64,000 bases of DNA. Source: Planoprotostelium fungivorum (lineage: Eukaryota > Evosea > Variosea > Cavosteliida > Cavosteliaceae). The notes below the pieces were generated by a model, which saw nothing but the letters and a program-made list of their open reading frames with translations, did no database searches and was not told the DNA's origin. Positions 35,293 through 46,200 of the stretch are shown piece after piece. Each line of letters starts with the position of its first letter. The stretch's first letter is position 1. The DNA lies in the NCBI GenBank assembly GCA_003024175.1, contig MDYQ01000229.1:1-64000 (forward strand), written 5' to 3'. The position numbers and the translations under genes were made by a program.

Positions 35293-36501
35293 ATGTATGA
35301 CTTATGGCTTCATGTTCTTCGGTGATGCATCTCAACATCCGCATTGAGGTTGAGAGTTCATCTTGTAGCGAAGATGTTGTGACATACAGACAAAATTGTG
35401 ATTCAGCCGGAGTATCCAGCCTGTGTATCTGGAAAAGAGAAGCGTTCGGGAAAGATCAAAGTGATTCTGCTGAGAATAACCACCACAGAGCAGGAGGAAG
35501 ATTGAACGTTTTCGAGGAGACGATTAACGGATTGTGGAATGTTTGGTTATGATCGAGGGAAGACCAGATGATTTCATACCTGGGTTAACATTTGAAGATC
35601 ATAGGTTATTCCATCAAGTTCAAATCGTCTATTCTATTACCTGATGATCTTGTCAAAATCCTGCTCATCATAATATATAGATGGGCTCATCAGAAAGAGT
35701 TAGCTCACTATGACTGACGAGGTGAGTTGACGATAAATTCTCCACGCTACATAGTGAATAAAAAACAAAGCTCACAGCGTTATTATCCTTAAAGGACCGG
35801 TTTGCGTCCTTGCGATTCAATTGAAATCTAACAGCTACATGCGCGATATCAACAGCAACATCTCCTCCTTCGCTGGTCGCAACCGTTGTATTTCATGCGG
35901 AGGGTAGTGTCCTCTCCTATCGCAGCAATTCATCAGGGACATACTGTCACCCACCACACGGGGATGGTGAGTCGAATTATCAAGGGGCTCGCAGTCGTTT
36001 TTTCACCTCAGTAATGATTGGTTCTGCCACAATGTGAGCGAACGGATGTCTTTAAAGCCGAGCTCCCCGTGTGATGTGGGCGTTGTCTGATATACATCAC
36101 GATTTTCGATCTACCAAAGAAAATGGCCCAACGAACTAAACATAGAGAGCTCAACGCAGGGGAACGCGGTGTCTAGCGTATATATAGTACCCACATCGCC
36201 CGAACATTACATCGAATGTGGCATCTCAGACGGAAGTCAATGTTTGAATTTTGGCCTATCAACGAGAACCGCTCCATTCAGGGATATTGTTCAATTGCAC
36301 CGATCTTCGACTACCTTTCCGCAGTGAAGAAGAGAGGAGAGAAGAAGAAGGAAAGACAACATCATGAAGATATTTGGGAATATTACAAATGTAAGAATTA
36401 TTCATTTACAAAAAAATGGAATGAGAATGTGAAAGTCAAGCTATACTGTGGCTACACGCAAAAAAAGGAGCCCTGCGGGGGGGGGGGGGGGGAGAGAAAT
36501 A
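35293..36501. other. Long stretch without a convincing gene
   Basis: About 1.2 kb. Most of it is AT-richer than the flanks. A TATATATAG string (36179-36187) lies 29 bases before an ATG at 36216 that opens a frame (MWHLRRKSMFEFWPINENRS; HHEDIWEYYKCKNYSFTKKW) running into the G-run and the element at 36502. It could be a first exon of the SH2 gene or a relic; no splice could be chosen. A CCCTGCGGGG string with a long G-run (about 36470-36492) precedes the element. Confidence 0.35.
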
Positions 36502-36647
36502 ACGTACATTGGCACTTATCACATCTTAGGGAGGGTACCAGGTCATTGATGACAGTTTGCCCAGGTGTAGAATCACCTGGACTACACGGTGGTATATTCA
36601 GATTTTTCGTCCGGACGTTCATAACAGAGAAAAGTGCCAATGTACGC
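36502..36647 (+). mobile_element. MITE-like element, copy 2, with terminal inverted repeats
   Basis: The left end CGTACATTGGCACTT (36503-36517) is the exact reverse complement of the right end AAGTGCCAATGTACG (36632-36646). Flanking TA dinucleotides (36500-36501 and 36648-36649) could be a TA target duplication, as in Tc1/mariner-type transposons. The 146-bp interior has no coding capacity and contains CAGGTG-TAGAAT-CACCTG and CGTCCGGACG. Copy 1 at 11155-11283 lacks the left end. It lies about 30 bases upstream of the SH2 gene start. Confidence 0.8.
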
Positions 36648-36679
36648 TATTTTCTAGTTCTCACGATGCATTGACGACG

Positions 36680-37457
36680 ATGTTAAGTGATGGACTCAAG
36701 ATTACTGACAATGGATTGATTCTCATTTTTTGTCATCGAGACACGAACGTCTTCACGAAAAAATCGGGACGGAAAAATGGGCGGGAGAAATACTTTGGGA
36801 CGTGAAAATTGACCCAAATTCCAGGTATCCACGAATTTTTCAATGCATTTTTCAGAGCCATCGATGTCAGCGAGCCAGACGCGGTGGACATCAAGTGAGA
36901 AAAAACTTTCAATTTTATCATTTTATTTCGAGAAGACAAAATCATCATCAGATGCGATGAGATTCTGACTGATGATGAGGTGCCTCGTGGAGCTGATGAA
37001 CGGTGGATTTGATGTGAACGGCGTCATCATGATCAGCTTGCAAAATTTCGCCCGGACGCTCGAATGCTTCGGTCCCATGAACGTCAAGATGATACGTAGG
37101 ATACGCAAGGTCCTACAGACGAGGTGAGATGTGACGTCACGTGACCTCACTGACCCTCTCCAGTGGCGAAATGGACACAAAGGCTGCAGAGAAAGAGCTT
37201 GGGAGAATAAGGACCCCGGGAAATTATCTTGTTCGGTTTTCGTCTACACCGGGATGCTTCGCCATCTCTGTCATCGGAGAGGTGAGATCATCATCATCAT
37301 CATCTCTTGATGACGACATCGTGCTGACGAGGTGTATAGAATCCTGATTGCGGGGCAGAAGAGTGCCTTGAAACTGCGATCGCCAATCGCATCCAAATTC
37401 CGGTTGCTGTTTGAAGAAGATGCAACAATGGGTTACATGTCAGATGATTGGGAATAA
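36680..37457 (+). CDS. SH2-domain protein of the amoebozoan type
   Basis: Start MLSDGLKITDNGLILIFCHR is the best in-frame ATG. Exons then chain as KNGREKYFGTAIDVSEPDAV, DIKCLVELMNGGFDVNGVIM, ISLQNFARTLECFGPMNVKM and IRRIRKVLQTSGEMDTKAAE. The SH2 core reads PGNYLVRFSSTPGCFAISVI, with the phosphotyrosine-binding Arg in LVRFSS. It ends VYRILIAGQKSALKLRSPIA, then EEDATMGYMSDDWE-stop. A helical 'ENFxxxLExFGPM' linker before SH2 is typical of dictyostelid and other amoebozoan SH2 proteins and recalls the EF-hand/SH2 arrangement of Cbl and STAT. The first-position Trp usual in SH2 domains is replaced (SGEMDTKAA). The C-terminal GYMSDDW could be a phosphotyrosine site. AATAAA overlaps the stop. The true 5' end may lie upstream of the element at 36502. 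Confidence 0.6.
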
Positions 37458-37502
37458 ACGAGCTTATCTGTAACTCTCCCTCTTTATCGTGTAATAAGAA
37501 AG

Positions 37503-37881
37503 ATGGGAGAAGACAGAGTCTGTACGTCTCTATCGTCACGTAGGTCGTGACTACTGTCGGACATATGACCAAGTCGGTGAGAGATCACACCTTTCGCATC
37601 ATAATCCTCCAGAGCTCAAGCCCAGTCGTTGACATCATTCGATCCATCGTGTGCAAGATCGGTCTCATCGTGAGCTGTTTCTTCGCGTGTATAGAGAACG
37701 TATACACGGGAAGAGTAGGAGTCTGTTCAGCAGCACATTCTATAAATCGGAGGAGGTTGTGTCAACGGATTCAAAAACTCGAAGACCGTCGCTCGCCAAA
37801 ACCACCCGGAGTCCACAGAACTACCATCATCACATCACCACCGATGGAAGTCGGGTTCTCTCGTATCACCACGTCCCGTAG
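37503..37881 (+). CDS. Possible small Ser-rich basic protein
   Basis: An ATG at 37503 (MGEDRVCTSLSS) can be spliced across two GT-AG introns into SLTSFDPSCARSVSS and SLFSSTFYKSEEVVSTDSKT, RRPSLAKTTRSPQ, ending HHVP-stop. Low complexity and several alternative splices make this weak. It may belong to the SH2 gene upstream or continue further downstream. Confidence 0.25.
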
Positions 37882-38060
37882 GTCTCTGTCTGTGCAACCG
37901 TCCACCTCTTCACGGTATCACCGTTACCGGCTAGTCTGCTGTTTTGTTCGGTTGCCAGGGGCCCCCGTTCTCAACCAGCGGGTAAGTTGAGTTCTCTGAG
38001 AATTTTCGCAACGCAAAGGACTCACCAACAGCATTCCGCCGCACGTTCACGACCGACAGC

Positions 38061-39745
38061 ATGCAGCTATTCATCGCCACTCTACTTTTATTCACGACTG
38101 TAACCCACGCCGTCATCCAGACCTCGCCCGCCGTTGTCTTCAATCTCCAGACTCTGGTCAATACGGGAACGAGCCGTTCTCTCACCGTCACGAACGATGG
38201 TTCTTCCGTGAACCTGAACTCTGCCACCATCACCGGTGCCGATCAAGGTGAGAACCGATTGGAAGATATGGATACATCGGTGTGCATTTTATAGCCGGAC
38301 TGACGAGGGTAGGCCTCTTCTCGATTTCTCCTCAGACTGGAGCGGTGTCCAGCTCTTCCCCTCTCGTTCTCACTGTCAACTTCCAGCCCACTTCGCTTGG
38401 ACCTAAGGTGAACATCTCCTCTATAGCACCTTCCTCACCTCTTCCAGGTCGGTAACATCACCCTCACTTTCTCAGACGGAGAGACTCTTCACATCATCCT
38501 CAGAGGTTTGTACCGTGTATATCCATCTTCATTCTGATTGTCCATAGGATTACCCGTTGCCGGTGTCGGTGGTGATAAAGAACCCTCTCTACAGTACATC
38601 ATTGACTCCTTTGCCCTCCCATACAACGTCGGGGACAACGATCCCACCAATGCCCTCTATAACGATGACAGAAACATCTGGTCCCAATTCCCTCGTGGAG
38701 GAGAGGTCGTCGTCCAGTCATTCTCCGTCGCCGATCCCACAAAGTGATCATCACTCTCCATCTCACCGGAAACTTTAAAATCTTTTTTCACGCGATTTAT
38801 TCTCTGCAGGAACATCACAGTAGCTCCCATCGCCACCTTCGGCCCCACCGACACCAACAACTCCCCCACCGTCTTCGTCGGTCTCTGCCAGACCGATTCC
38901 AATACGAGTGAGTCACCATCGACTCGAGATGACATCGCTGATGAGACGTAAGACTGCACCGAGCTCTACTCCGTCGGTCGAGCTTTCAACAACTCGATCA
39001 ACCCTGAATACGTCGGTACCTCCATCATCCCTCCCAATGCATACTCCACCTTCTCCTTCTTCTCCAGGTGGGACACGTTCTTCCGATTCTCCGCTGACTC
39101 GTTGTAGATGGCCCGCCTTCAGCACTCGCGGAGACAATGGAAGAGTCTACCAGCAGGACAAGTACAATACTTTTCCTCAAGCTCTACCTCACCACGTTCG
39201 TGTCTTCCCTTTCGTCACCCCTGATAACACCACCGTGCCTTACACGTGAGTCTTTGACATTTCTGAGAATTTCTGAAGAAATTTCAGATACCTCCTGACT
39301 TGGGAAGAATACATCGACGTCGTCGATTTCCAGGTAGGCGATTTAAAATCATTTCAAATCATTTTATTCATCATCGCAGGACGTCATCGTCATCTTGACC
39401 AACGTGTTGAGACCCGGAGAAGTCTACGTCGCTCCCACCTCTTCCTCTTCCACTTCTTCCTCTACCTCTACCACTCAATCCAACACCGCCACCACCTCAT
39501 CCGTCACCGTCACCAGCTCGAGCTCCCAGGCCGCCTCTACAACGAGCCAAACTGCCACCGGTACCTCCGTGGTGGGCACCAGCGGCAACAACGGTGGAGC
39601 TACAGGCACCACGAGTGGCAACACGAACAACGGAGGAGCTCAGACCACCACCAGCACCTCTTCGAACCAACCGACAAACTCGGGTGATGCAATCCAGACA
39701 GCCGCATGTGCTCTCCTCCTCGTCACGATGATGATGTTGGCTTGA
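38061..39745 (+). CDS. Secreted, Ser/Thr-rich, probably GPI-anchored protein
   Basis: Signal peptide MQLFIATLLLFTTVTHAVIQ. The N-terminal beta-rich domain (SPAVVFNLQTLVNTGTSRSL) is followed by a second folded part with LPVAGVGGDKEPSLQYIIDS, FALPYNVGDNDPTNALY, VAPIATFGPTDTNNSPTVFV and FPFVTPDNTTVPYTYLLTWE. A low-complexity Ser/Thr/Asn/Gly stalk (about 39435-39680), likely heavily O-glycosylated, ends in a hydrophobic C-terminus (AACALLLVTMMMLA-stop) with small residues before it, which fits GPI attachment. It is thus a candidate cell-surface or spore-coat protein. The family is not recognised by name; the EPSLQYIxxxxxxPxNVGDxDP motif also occurs in bacterial surface proteins. Six introns; one at 39100 ends CGTTGTAG|AT. 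AATAAA lies nine bases after the stop. Confidence 0.75.
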
Positions 39746-40022
39746 TGAAAGAATAAAAGAATCATCTGGAAGATCGATCGTCGCCTTTCGTGCAGATCAA
39801 TCGAGATCTTCTCGTTTTCATGATTCAACTCGAGTGTGGGAAGTAGAAGTATCTCCTCATAACTTCTAGACGCCAAATCAAGCGTATGATGTATAGGTGT
39901 TGTGCTGTGACTTATAGGCAGGGGCTGAAGGTCAGGCTAAACGGATAAATAGGACAGCGAATTTTTCTTCCGCGGCACCCTCAGCTTCTCCACCTCATCC
40001 GATCTTCACTTCCATCGGCAAC

Positions 40023-41577
40023 ATGAGCAAGAGGCAAGAACGCGAGTACGACATCGTCATCTTTGGAGCCACCAGTTTCGCTGGTGCTCTCGTAACGGAG
40101 TACCTTCTGAAGAACTACAAACAATCGGTAGTCCGTTGGACCATCGCGGGCCGCAGTCTGTCCAAATTAGAGGAACTCAAGAAGAAGGTCAGACAGTATT
40201 CAGCCACCGCCGATGTAAGATGTTCTTTCGATTCGAGATCTGATATGATGCAGGAGTTGCAGCCCATCGTAGCCGATTCTGGAGATAAGGCATCCCTCGA
40301 TGCCATGGCCAAGAGAACGCGTGTCGTCGTCTCTACTGTGGGACCGTTTGCCAAATACGGTTCCCTCTTGGTCCAATCGTGCGTCGATAACAAGACCGAT
40401 TACATCGACATCACGGGAGAGCCCAACTGGGTGATTGTCCCCACCTTATCATCCATCATCTGATCCTCAGACAGGTCAAAAAGATGATCGATCAGCATCA
40501 CGAGAGAGCCGAGAAGGACGGCACCATCCTCATCAACATGAGCGGCTACGACTCCATTCCCTCCGATCTGGGTACTCTTATGGTCGTAGAACATCTCCAC
40601 AAGAGGGGCGCCAAGACCGTCGAAGTCAAGTCGTATCACCTCTTCAGTGAGACGAAAGTGAGAAGACAGATCACATGTCTACATAACCCATTCTCAATAT
40701 TGACAGGGAGGCATGTCTGGAGGTTCTCTCGCCTCTGGTATCGAAGCCGCCGAGACCGGACAGAGCTCGACCAAATTACCATCTCACCATCTGTGCCCCG
40801 ATCCAAAGGCAGCCGCGGCCGCATGCCCCAAGAACAAAGACACACTCCTCCCCTTCTACGACGAAGAAGGAAAGACCTGGACCGCTCCCTTCATCATGTC
40901 CCCCGTCAACCGCCAAGTTGTGAGAAGGTGATGCATCACGATGAGAGATCCATCCTTGACTGTCTCGTTGTAGATCTGCAGTCCTCTTGGGAGAAGAAAA
41001 GGGATATGCAAAGGATTTCATCTTCTCTGAGGTGCTCGCCACACCCAATGCCCTCTATGCCATCCTTGTCTTCCTCTTCATGGCTACCTTTGGCATCCTG
41101 CTCAACGTCAAGTTCACCAGGGAACTACTGAAGAAATACGGCCCCGCCGCAGGTGAATTTTTGGCGGGAAAAATTGGCGGGAACCGTATTGACTTGTACA
41201 GGTACCGGACCCAGCCGTGAGCTCATCGAGAAGGGATCGTGGGGAGCCAGACTGGTCGGTAGAGGCAGACTTCCCGTGAGAAATCTCGCAGAAAATCCGC
41301 AGAAATATCTGACGTGAGGCAGGACGGTAGTGAGATCGTTGTAGAGGGAAGAGCCAGAGGTCATCAGGACCCCGGCTACGGAGACACCGCCAGGATCTTA
41401 TCTGAAGCCGCCATCCACCTCGTCCAGAACAGAGAAAAGTGATGAGACGTTCCTCATGTGAAGGGTCCTGACGCTGCCAGGGCCACCCGATTTGGGTTCG
41501 TCACCCCTGCGGTGGCTTATGGAACTTCTCTCGTGGACAAGTTGAAGGCTGCAGGACAAGATTGGTACATCCAATAA
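40023..41577 (+). CDS. Saccharopine-dehydrogenase-like oxidoreductase (SCCPDH type)
   Basis: Start MSKRQEREYDIVIFGATSFA with the Rossmann motif (IVIFGATSFAGALVTEYLL). Then WTIAGRSLSKLEELKKKVRQ, RVVVSTVGPFAKYGSLLVQS, DYIDITGEPNW, INMSGYDSIPSDLGTLMVVE, SGGSLASGIEAAETGQSST, a hydrophobic segment (NALYAILVFLFMATFGILLN) and ATRFGFVTPAVAYGTSLVDK near the end. Order and motifs match the SCCPDH / YNR036-like family, NAD(P)-binding proteins on lipid droplets or membranes, rather than true lysine-pathway saccharopine dehydrogenase. Six introns were traced; the one ending at 40973 has CGTTGTAG|AT, and the last holds a 42-nt intron at about 41439. AATAAA overlaps the stop. Confidence 0.85.
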
Positions 41578-41811
41578 AAGCTGAATCGAATACAAAGAAG
41601 ATGATGAGGGATTCGATGAGTTTCGACGACGATGAAACGGAAGATGAAACGGACACTGAATTAAAAGGAGATCTCTATTGTGTCTCTATTGTGTTTTTAC
41701 TTTCCAGTCATGATGACTAGACATTGGTTTTAGGGTTTAATCTGAAATCTCCCCCGCGAATCCATCTACAATTCATTCGGAAATTTACAATTCCCAATTC
41801 GACATCAGAAG

Positions 41812-43198
41812 ATGAACCAGTACCAAAAGTTCCTCGTCGAGCATATAGACACAGTTGCCACGGTAGAGAATGCTCTTCGTACTCTCCTCTTCTTCATGCC
41901 AGGGCGGCTGCGCGATTCTCAGCTCAAATTAGAGACTGCATACACGGCGCTCGGCCTTGTCAGCTGGTTTAATGACCTCTCCATCATCAATTACCTCAGC
42001 TCTCTCCGCCGAAAAATGAGTGACGTCGATACACCATCATCACCCAAGAAGATCACGGAGAAAGAGGGAGATAGTATCGAGAGTCCTTATTTTCCACCCC
42101 GAGACGCCGTACCACTGGCCACCTGGTTGACATTCCTTCGATTCATCGAGCTTTTCATCGAGATGGCTGCCAAGTCAGCCTTTGGTAAGATCTACAAGTA
42201 CAGAGCCGCTCTCGCCGTGGAGTCTGTCAAGTGAGTTTCTGATCAAACGAATGTGACGTCATTATTATTCATGTTATTGCACACATCCTCTGGAGTCTGA
42301 TTCTCTGAGTAGAGCCGTTCTGAAATTGTGGCTCTTGGTCAAGATGAAGGGAAGGATGTTGTTGCAGAATTACTTGTATCTGCCTCAACTCAGAGACGTC
42401 GAGAGTATCAAAACCTATGCCACCGAACAACTCATCGAAGCTCCAAAGTGATCTCTTCATCCATGATCATATCATCTTTTCATCACAATTGACATTGAAA
42501 CAGAGAATCCAGTCAACGCAAGAGACTCTCCGTCTCTAATGCTCGACTTCAAGTTTTCAAAGAACAGACTGGAATAGACGACAGGAACCAACAGCAGTTG
42601 CAGCTACTGGGAGGAGCTCAGATAAACCCTAAATCCACCTCGAGTACAACGGCCGAGGTTCTCAACATCGTGAGGCCCATCGTGTATCGTGAGCTCGAAA
42701 CGTGATTTTGGCGGGAAATTGACGTGTACAGTGCTGTCGGTATTAAGGTTTGGGGAGAAGTCGTGGTTACCCCTTCTGGCCTCCCTCGGTGTAGATTTGA
42801 CTTCCCTTGGCTTCTATTACAACAGCAAGAAGCCACTCTCAGAGATGCAGCAGTTTGAAGTGACGAGGAGATCAATGCTCCTCTCCTTTTATTTCCTCAG
42901 GAATCCGATTTTCAAGTTATTCACGCTGTGAGTCGATCGTTTGTGTATATCATTACATCATCGCGAACGCCATCCTCTTCATGATCTTTGTCACGATCGG
43001 AATCACATCATCTATGTAATCATCATGTGCCACACATCGACATGTTCACGATCATCAAACTCAACCTGATGATCGTTCAGACGCATGTTGGGAAGCGGGA
43101 GACAAGAGAGTACGGGAATTTTCTCGAAGTTGTTGGGCTTCGTCCGAGAGTATGCATCTATCTACCAAGAGCAATACTTTTACACATCAGCAACGTGA
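41812..43198 (+). CDS. PEX16: Peroxisomal membrane biogenesis protein PEX16
   Basis: Starts MNQYQKFLVEHIDTVATVEN, RTLLFFMPGRLRDSQLKLET, AYTALGLVSWFNDLS: the PEX16 N-terminus. Later exons give ATWLTFLRFIELFIEMAAKS, LKLWLLVKMKGRMLLQNYLY, NIVRPIVY, SWLPLLASLGVDLTSLGFYY, LSEMQQFEVTRRSMLLSFYF and a C-terminus ending YQEQYFYTSAT-stop. PEX16 receives peroxisomal membrane proteins, with PEX3 and PEX19, at the ER and peroxisome. About six introns, including one of about 140 nt before the last exon. The stop is only 10 bases from the convergent stop of the fimbrin-fusion gene, so the 3' UTRs must overlap. Confidence 0.9.
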
Positions 43199-43208
43199 TA
43201 AAGAGAGA

Positions 43209-46200
43209 CTATGTATTCGTTTTCGTTGCGTACATCATCAGCGCCGCGACGAACATGAGGATCATGTTGGGCTTGACGTCCACGATGTCTTCCCACTGGA
43301 CGAAAGTAGAGATACCTGCCCTCCACGTGCAGCTGATGAGATACTGCGCGTTCCTCACACACTCTTCCGCTGATCATCACATCAGATCTCATCTCATATC
43401 ACATTTCGGTCACCTGTCTCTCCTGGTTCTACGAGTGAATATTGAATGGCAGACTCGTCGATGGAGTAAAAGAGGTCGATTAAGAAGAGCCCGTTCTGTA
43501 GCAGGGGATCTCTGAAGCTGTCCATGTGGGTGTCCTTCTCCTTCTCCTTCACGAGAAGGTTGGCCCAATCGATCATCATCTGTTCCGTGACGGGTTTACC
43601 ATCTGCCTTCAAGTTTTGCATGAAATTGAGAACGTCTGCTCGCATGAGCTGCCAGAGGAGAGCCATGGTCAAGTTGTTGTTTCCCTCAGCGATATCCTTG
43701 CCAGCGATTCCCTTCAAGCCCAGGCCCGACTTCTGAGCTAAAGTGACGACGTAGTTGCAGTTCTCTGTCCTCTTCCACGGATTGTCTGCCTGATGATTCA
43801 CTTTCCTCCAATCGACGAGGCCGGGATAGATGCGATCTAGCACCCGCAAGAGGATGAGTCCGTCTCTGAGATCCTCAAACACATCAGACACCATGTTGTC
43901 GGCGTCACTGCTGTTCAGCCAGGCCATGAAGGCTGTGACGATCAGCGGGGATAGTGGATGAAGCTCTCACATCTCTGCTCTCGATCTGATGAATCGATCT
44001 TGAACTTGCTCTTCTCGATGGTCATACTCTTCCTGCGATCGGGTTGGTCCCTGCGTCCTCCCAGCAGATCAGTTGACGTCAGCTGCACCGGTGCTTTCTC
44101 TTTCAGTCCTGGTACCTTCTTGAATAGTTCCGTGACGAAGGCGATGTTCATGAGATTGCGTCCCTGCGTCCGTCAGCGTGTTCGATGACTCTGTCTCTCT
44201 TCACCTCTACGATATCTTCTATGCTCATGAAATTGCCGCAGCCCAATTCGGCTGCCATCTCTAATACTTTGGCGGCGTTTTTCTGTGGGTCGCTATCTAC
44301 CGCCGGGGGTGGTCCAGATTTTCCAGATAGTTGATGCAAGAGAGTGAGGTACAGTTCACCGTCTTGAATGTCTGTCGAAAAATTCTCGGCTTTTCGTGGA
44401 TTTCCGCCCTTTTTGAGGTGATGGTTGAACCAGCGGAGCAGAATTTCTTCAGCAGGAAGTTTAGACATAGCCCTGACGTCTTCACCGGCCTCGAGGAGCA
44501 CTGCGTACTCTGGTTCGTGCTTGATGCGAGTGGCCAGATTGGCAAATAAACTTCCCTCTACAATCTGCCACACGAAATTGAAGACAGCATCCACCTGAAA
44601 GTATTCAGTTCAACAATTCGAAAGGAGTCAAAAGACTCACATTTTCATTGAGGAAATCGGAGGTGGAGATAGAAGAAGTGTCTACGCCCAAAATAGCGGC
44701 AGAATTGATGAGAGTGTTCAAGTTGCTGACCATCTCCTTCTGATCTTTCGGCTTAAGGTGCAATACTCTCTTGTCGATCAGTCCAGGTACTTCGGCCGCC
44801 ACCAATTGACTGCACTTCCGTGAATAAGATTTTAAAACAGAATCATCACCATAAGAGGGAGCCATCCTTCAGCGCTTTCATGGAGCTCTTGATGGAATTC
44901 GTGTCGAAGGGGCAAAGGTGAGCCGCGTCAGGTTCTAATCTCATCTTTGCGTTGATGTAATGTAACACAGGGAGCATGTCTTCGTCCATATCGTCCTTCT
45001 CTTTCTCTGCGTCCTCCTTGAAGACGTAATCGACGGAATATTGCTCTGAAAGTTTGAATTGTCCGTGGATTTTGCTCCTAACGTCAGGTTCAGTCTCAGT
45101 CTGATGATAAATTTTGACTAGAGATGAAGATCGACTCACTTTTCGACATCATAGATACAAACTGTTTGATCCACATAAGCGCAATAGACCAGATTGCCCT
45201 GGGGGAACAAGCTGTTGACACCGTACTGATGCTGAGTGAAGCTCTGTGCCAACTCGAACGTCTTTGTCTTCCAAGCCTGAAATAATCAATTTCCGAATCT
45301 ACGAAGCGATGCGAATCACTTTGACGACACCATCGGCCGATCCAGATAAAACACCGTGAGGAGAGGCAGCGACACATTTAACGGCCTTATCGTGTGTGAG
45401 ACGCTTGACGAATTTGTAATTGGTTGTATCCCAGATGGCCACCGATTTATCCTCCGAACTACTGTACACTCTGTACGAGCGTAAGCTCTGACGCCTCGTT
45501 ACGGTATTGTAGTATCTCACTTGTTTCCTCCCACGACCACGATGGTGTTGATGTAATCGGTGTGTCCGCTCAATTTCTGTGTCACCTTCAATCTGGCGAT
45601 GGGCGTAACACGGATCGTCTTATCATCAGAGGCGGTCCAGACGGTGTCGCCGACTAAACACATGTCGTTGATGGCTGTCGAGTCTCAGATGTCTTCCCTT
45701 TCTGTTTCTCACCTCGAGTGTGAATCTGAATTTGTGTGATCATTTTGATGCCCTTGACATCCATCTCCCAGATGCAGACGCAACCGTCGGCGGAGGCGCT
45801 CCACACTCGATTGCCTCCCACATTCAAGAGACAACGAACGGCCGTCTTGTGTCCCGATAGAGTCTGTGTCCTTCAGCCACCGTACATCTCTGCGAGCACA
45901 GTCTTCACCTGAATGATTCGATAATCTTCGCCACCGTAAACGTAAATGTTCTTGTCACTGGATCCAGCCCAAACGGTCTGTAGTGGAGGTGTCCCCAATA
46001 CGAGAACGCACTTGATGTTACCGGAGGGAGGAGAGTCCACCATTCGGGTGATCTTTCCGCTCTGAGCGTCGTACACTCGGATATTATTTCCAGACGCGCA
46101 CCACAGATCATTTCCATCGACAAAGAGGGAGATACCGTACAGGTGAGATCGAGTCTGTTTCGTGTAGGAGATGGTCTGTTTGTGTGAGTTGCATGTCTCA

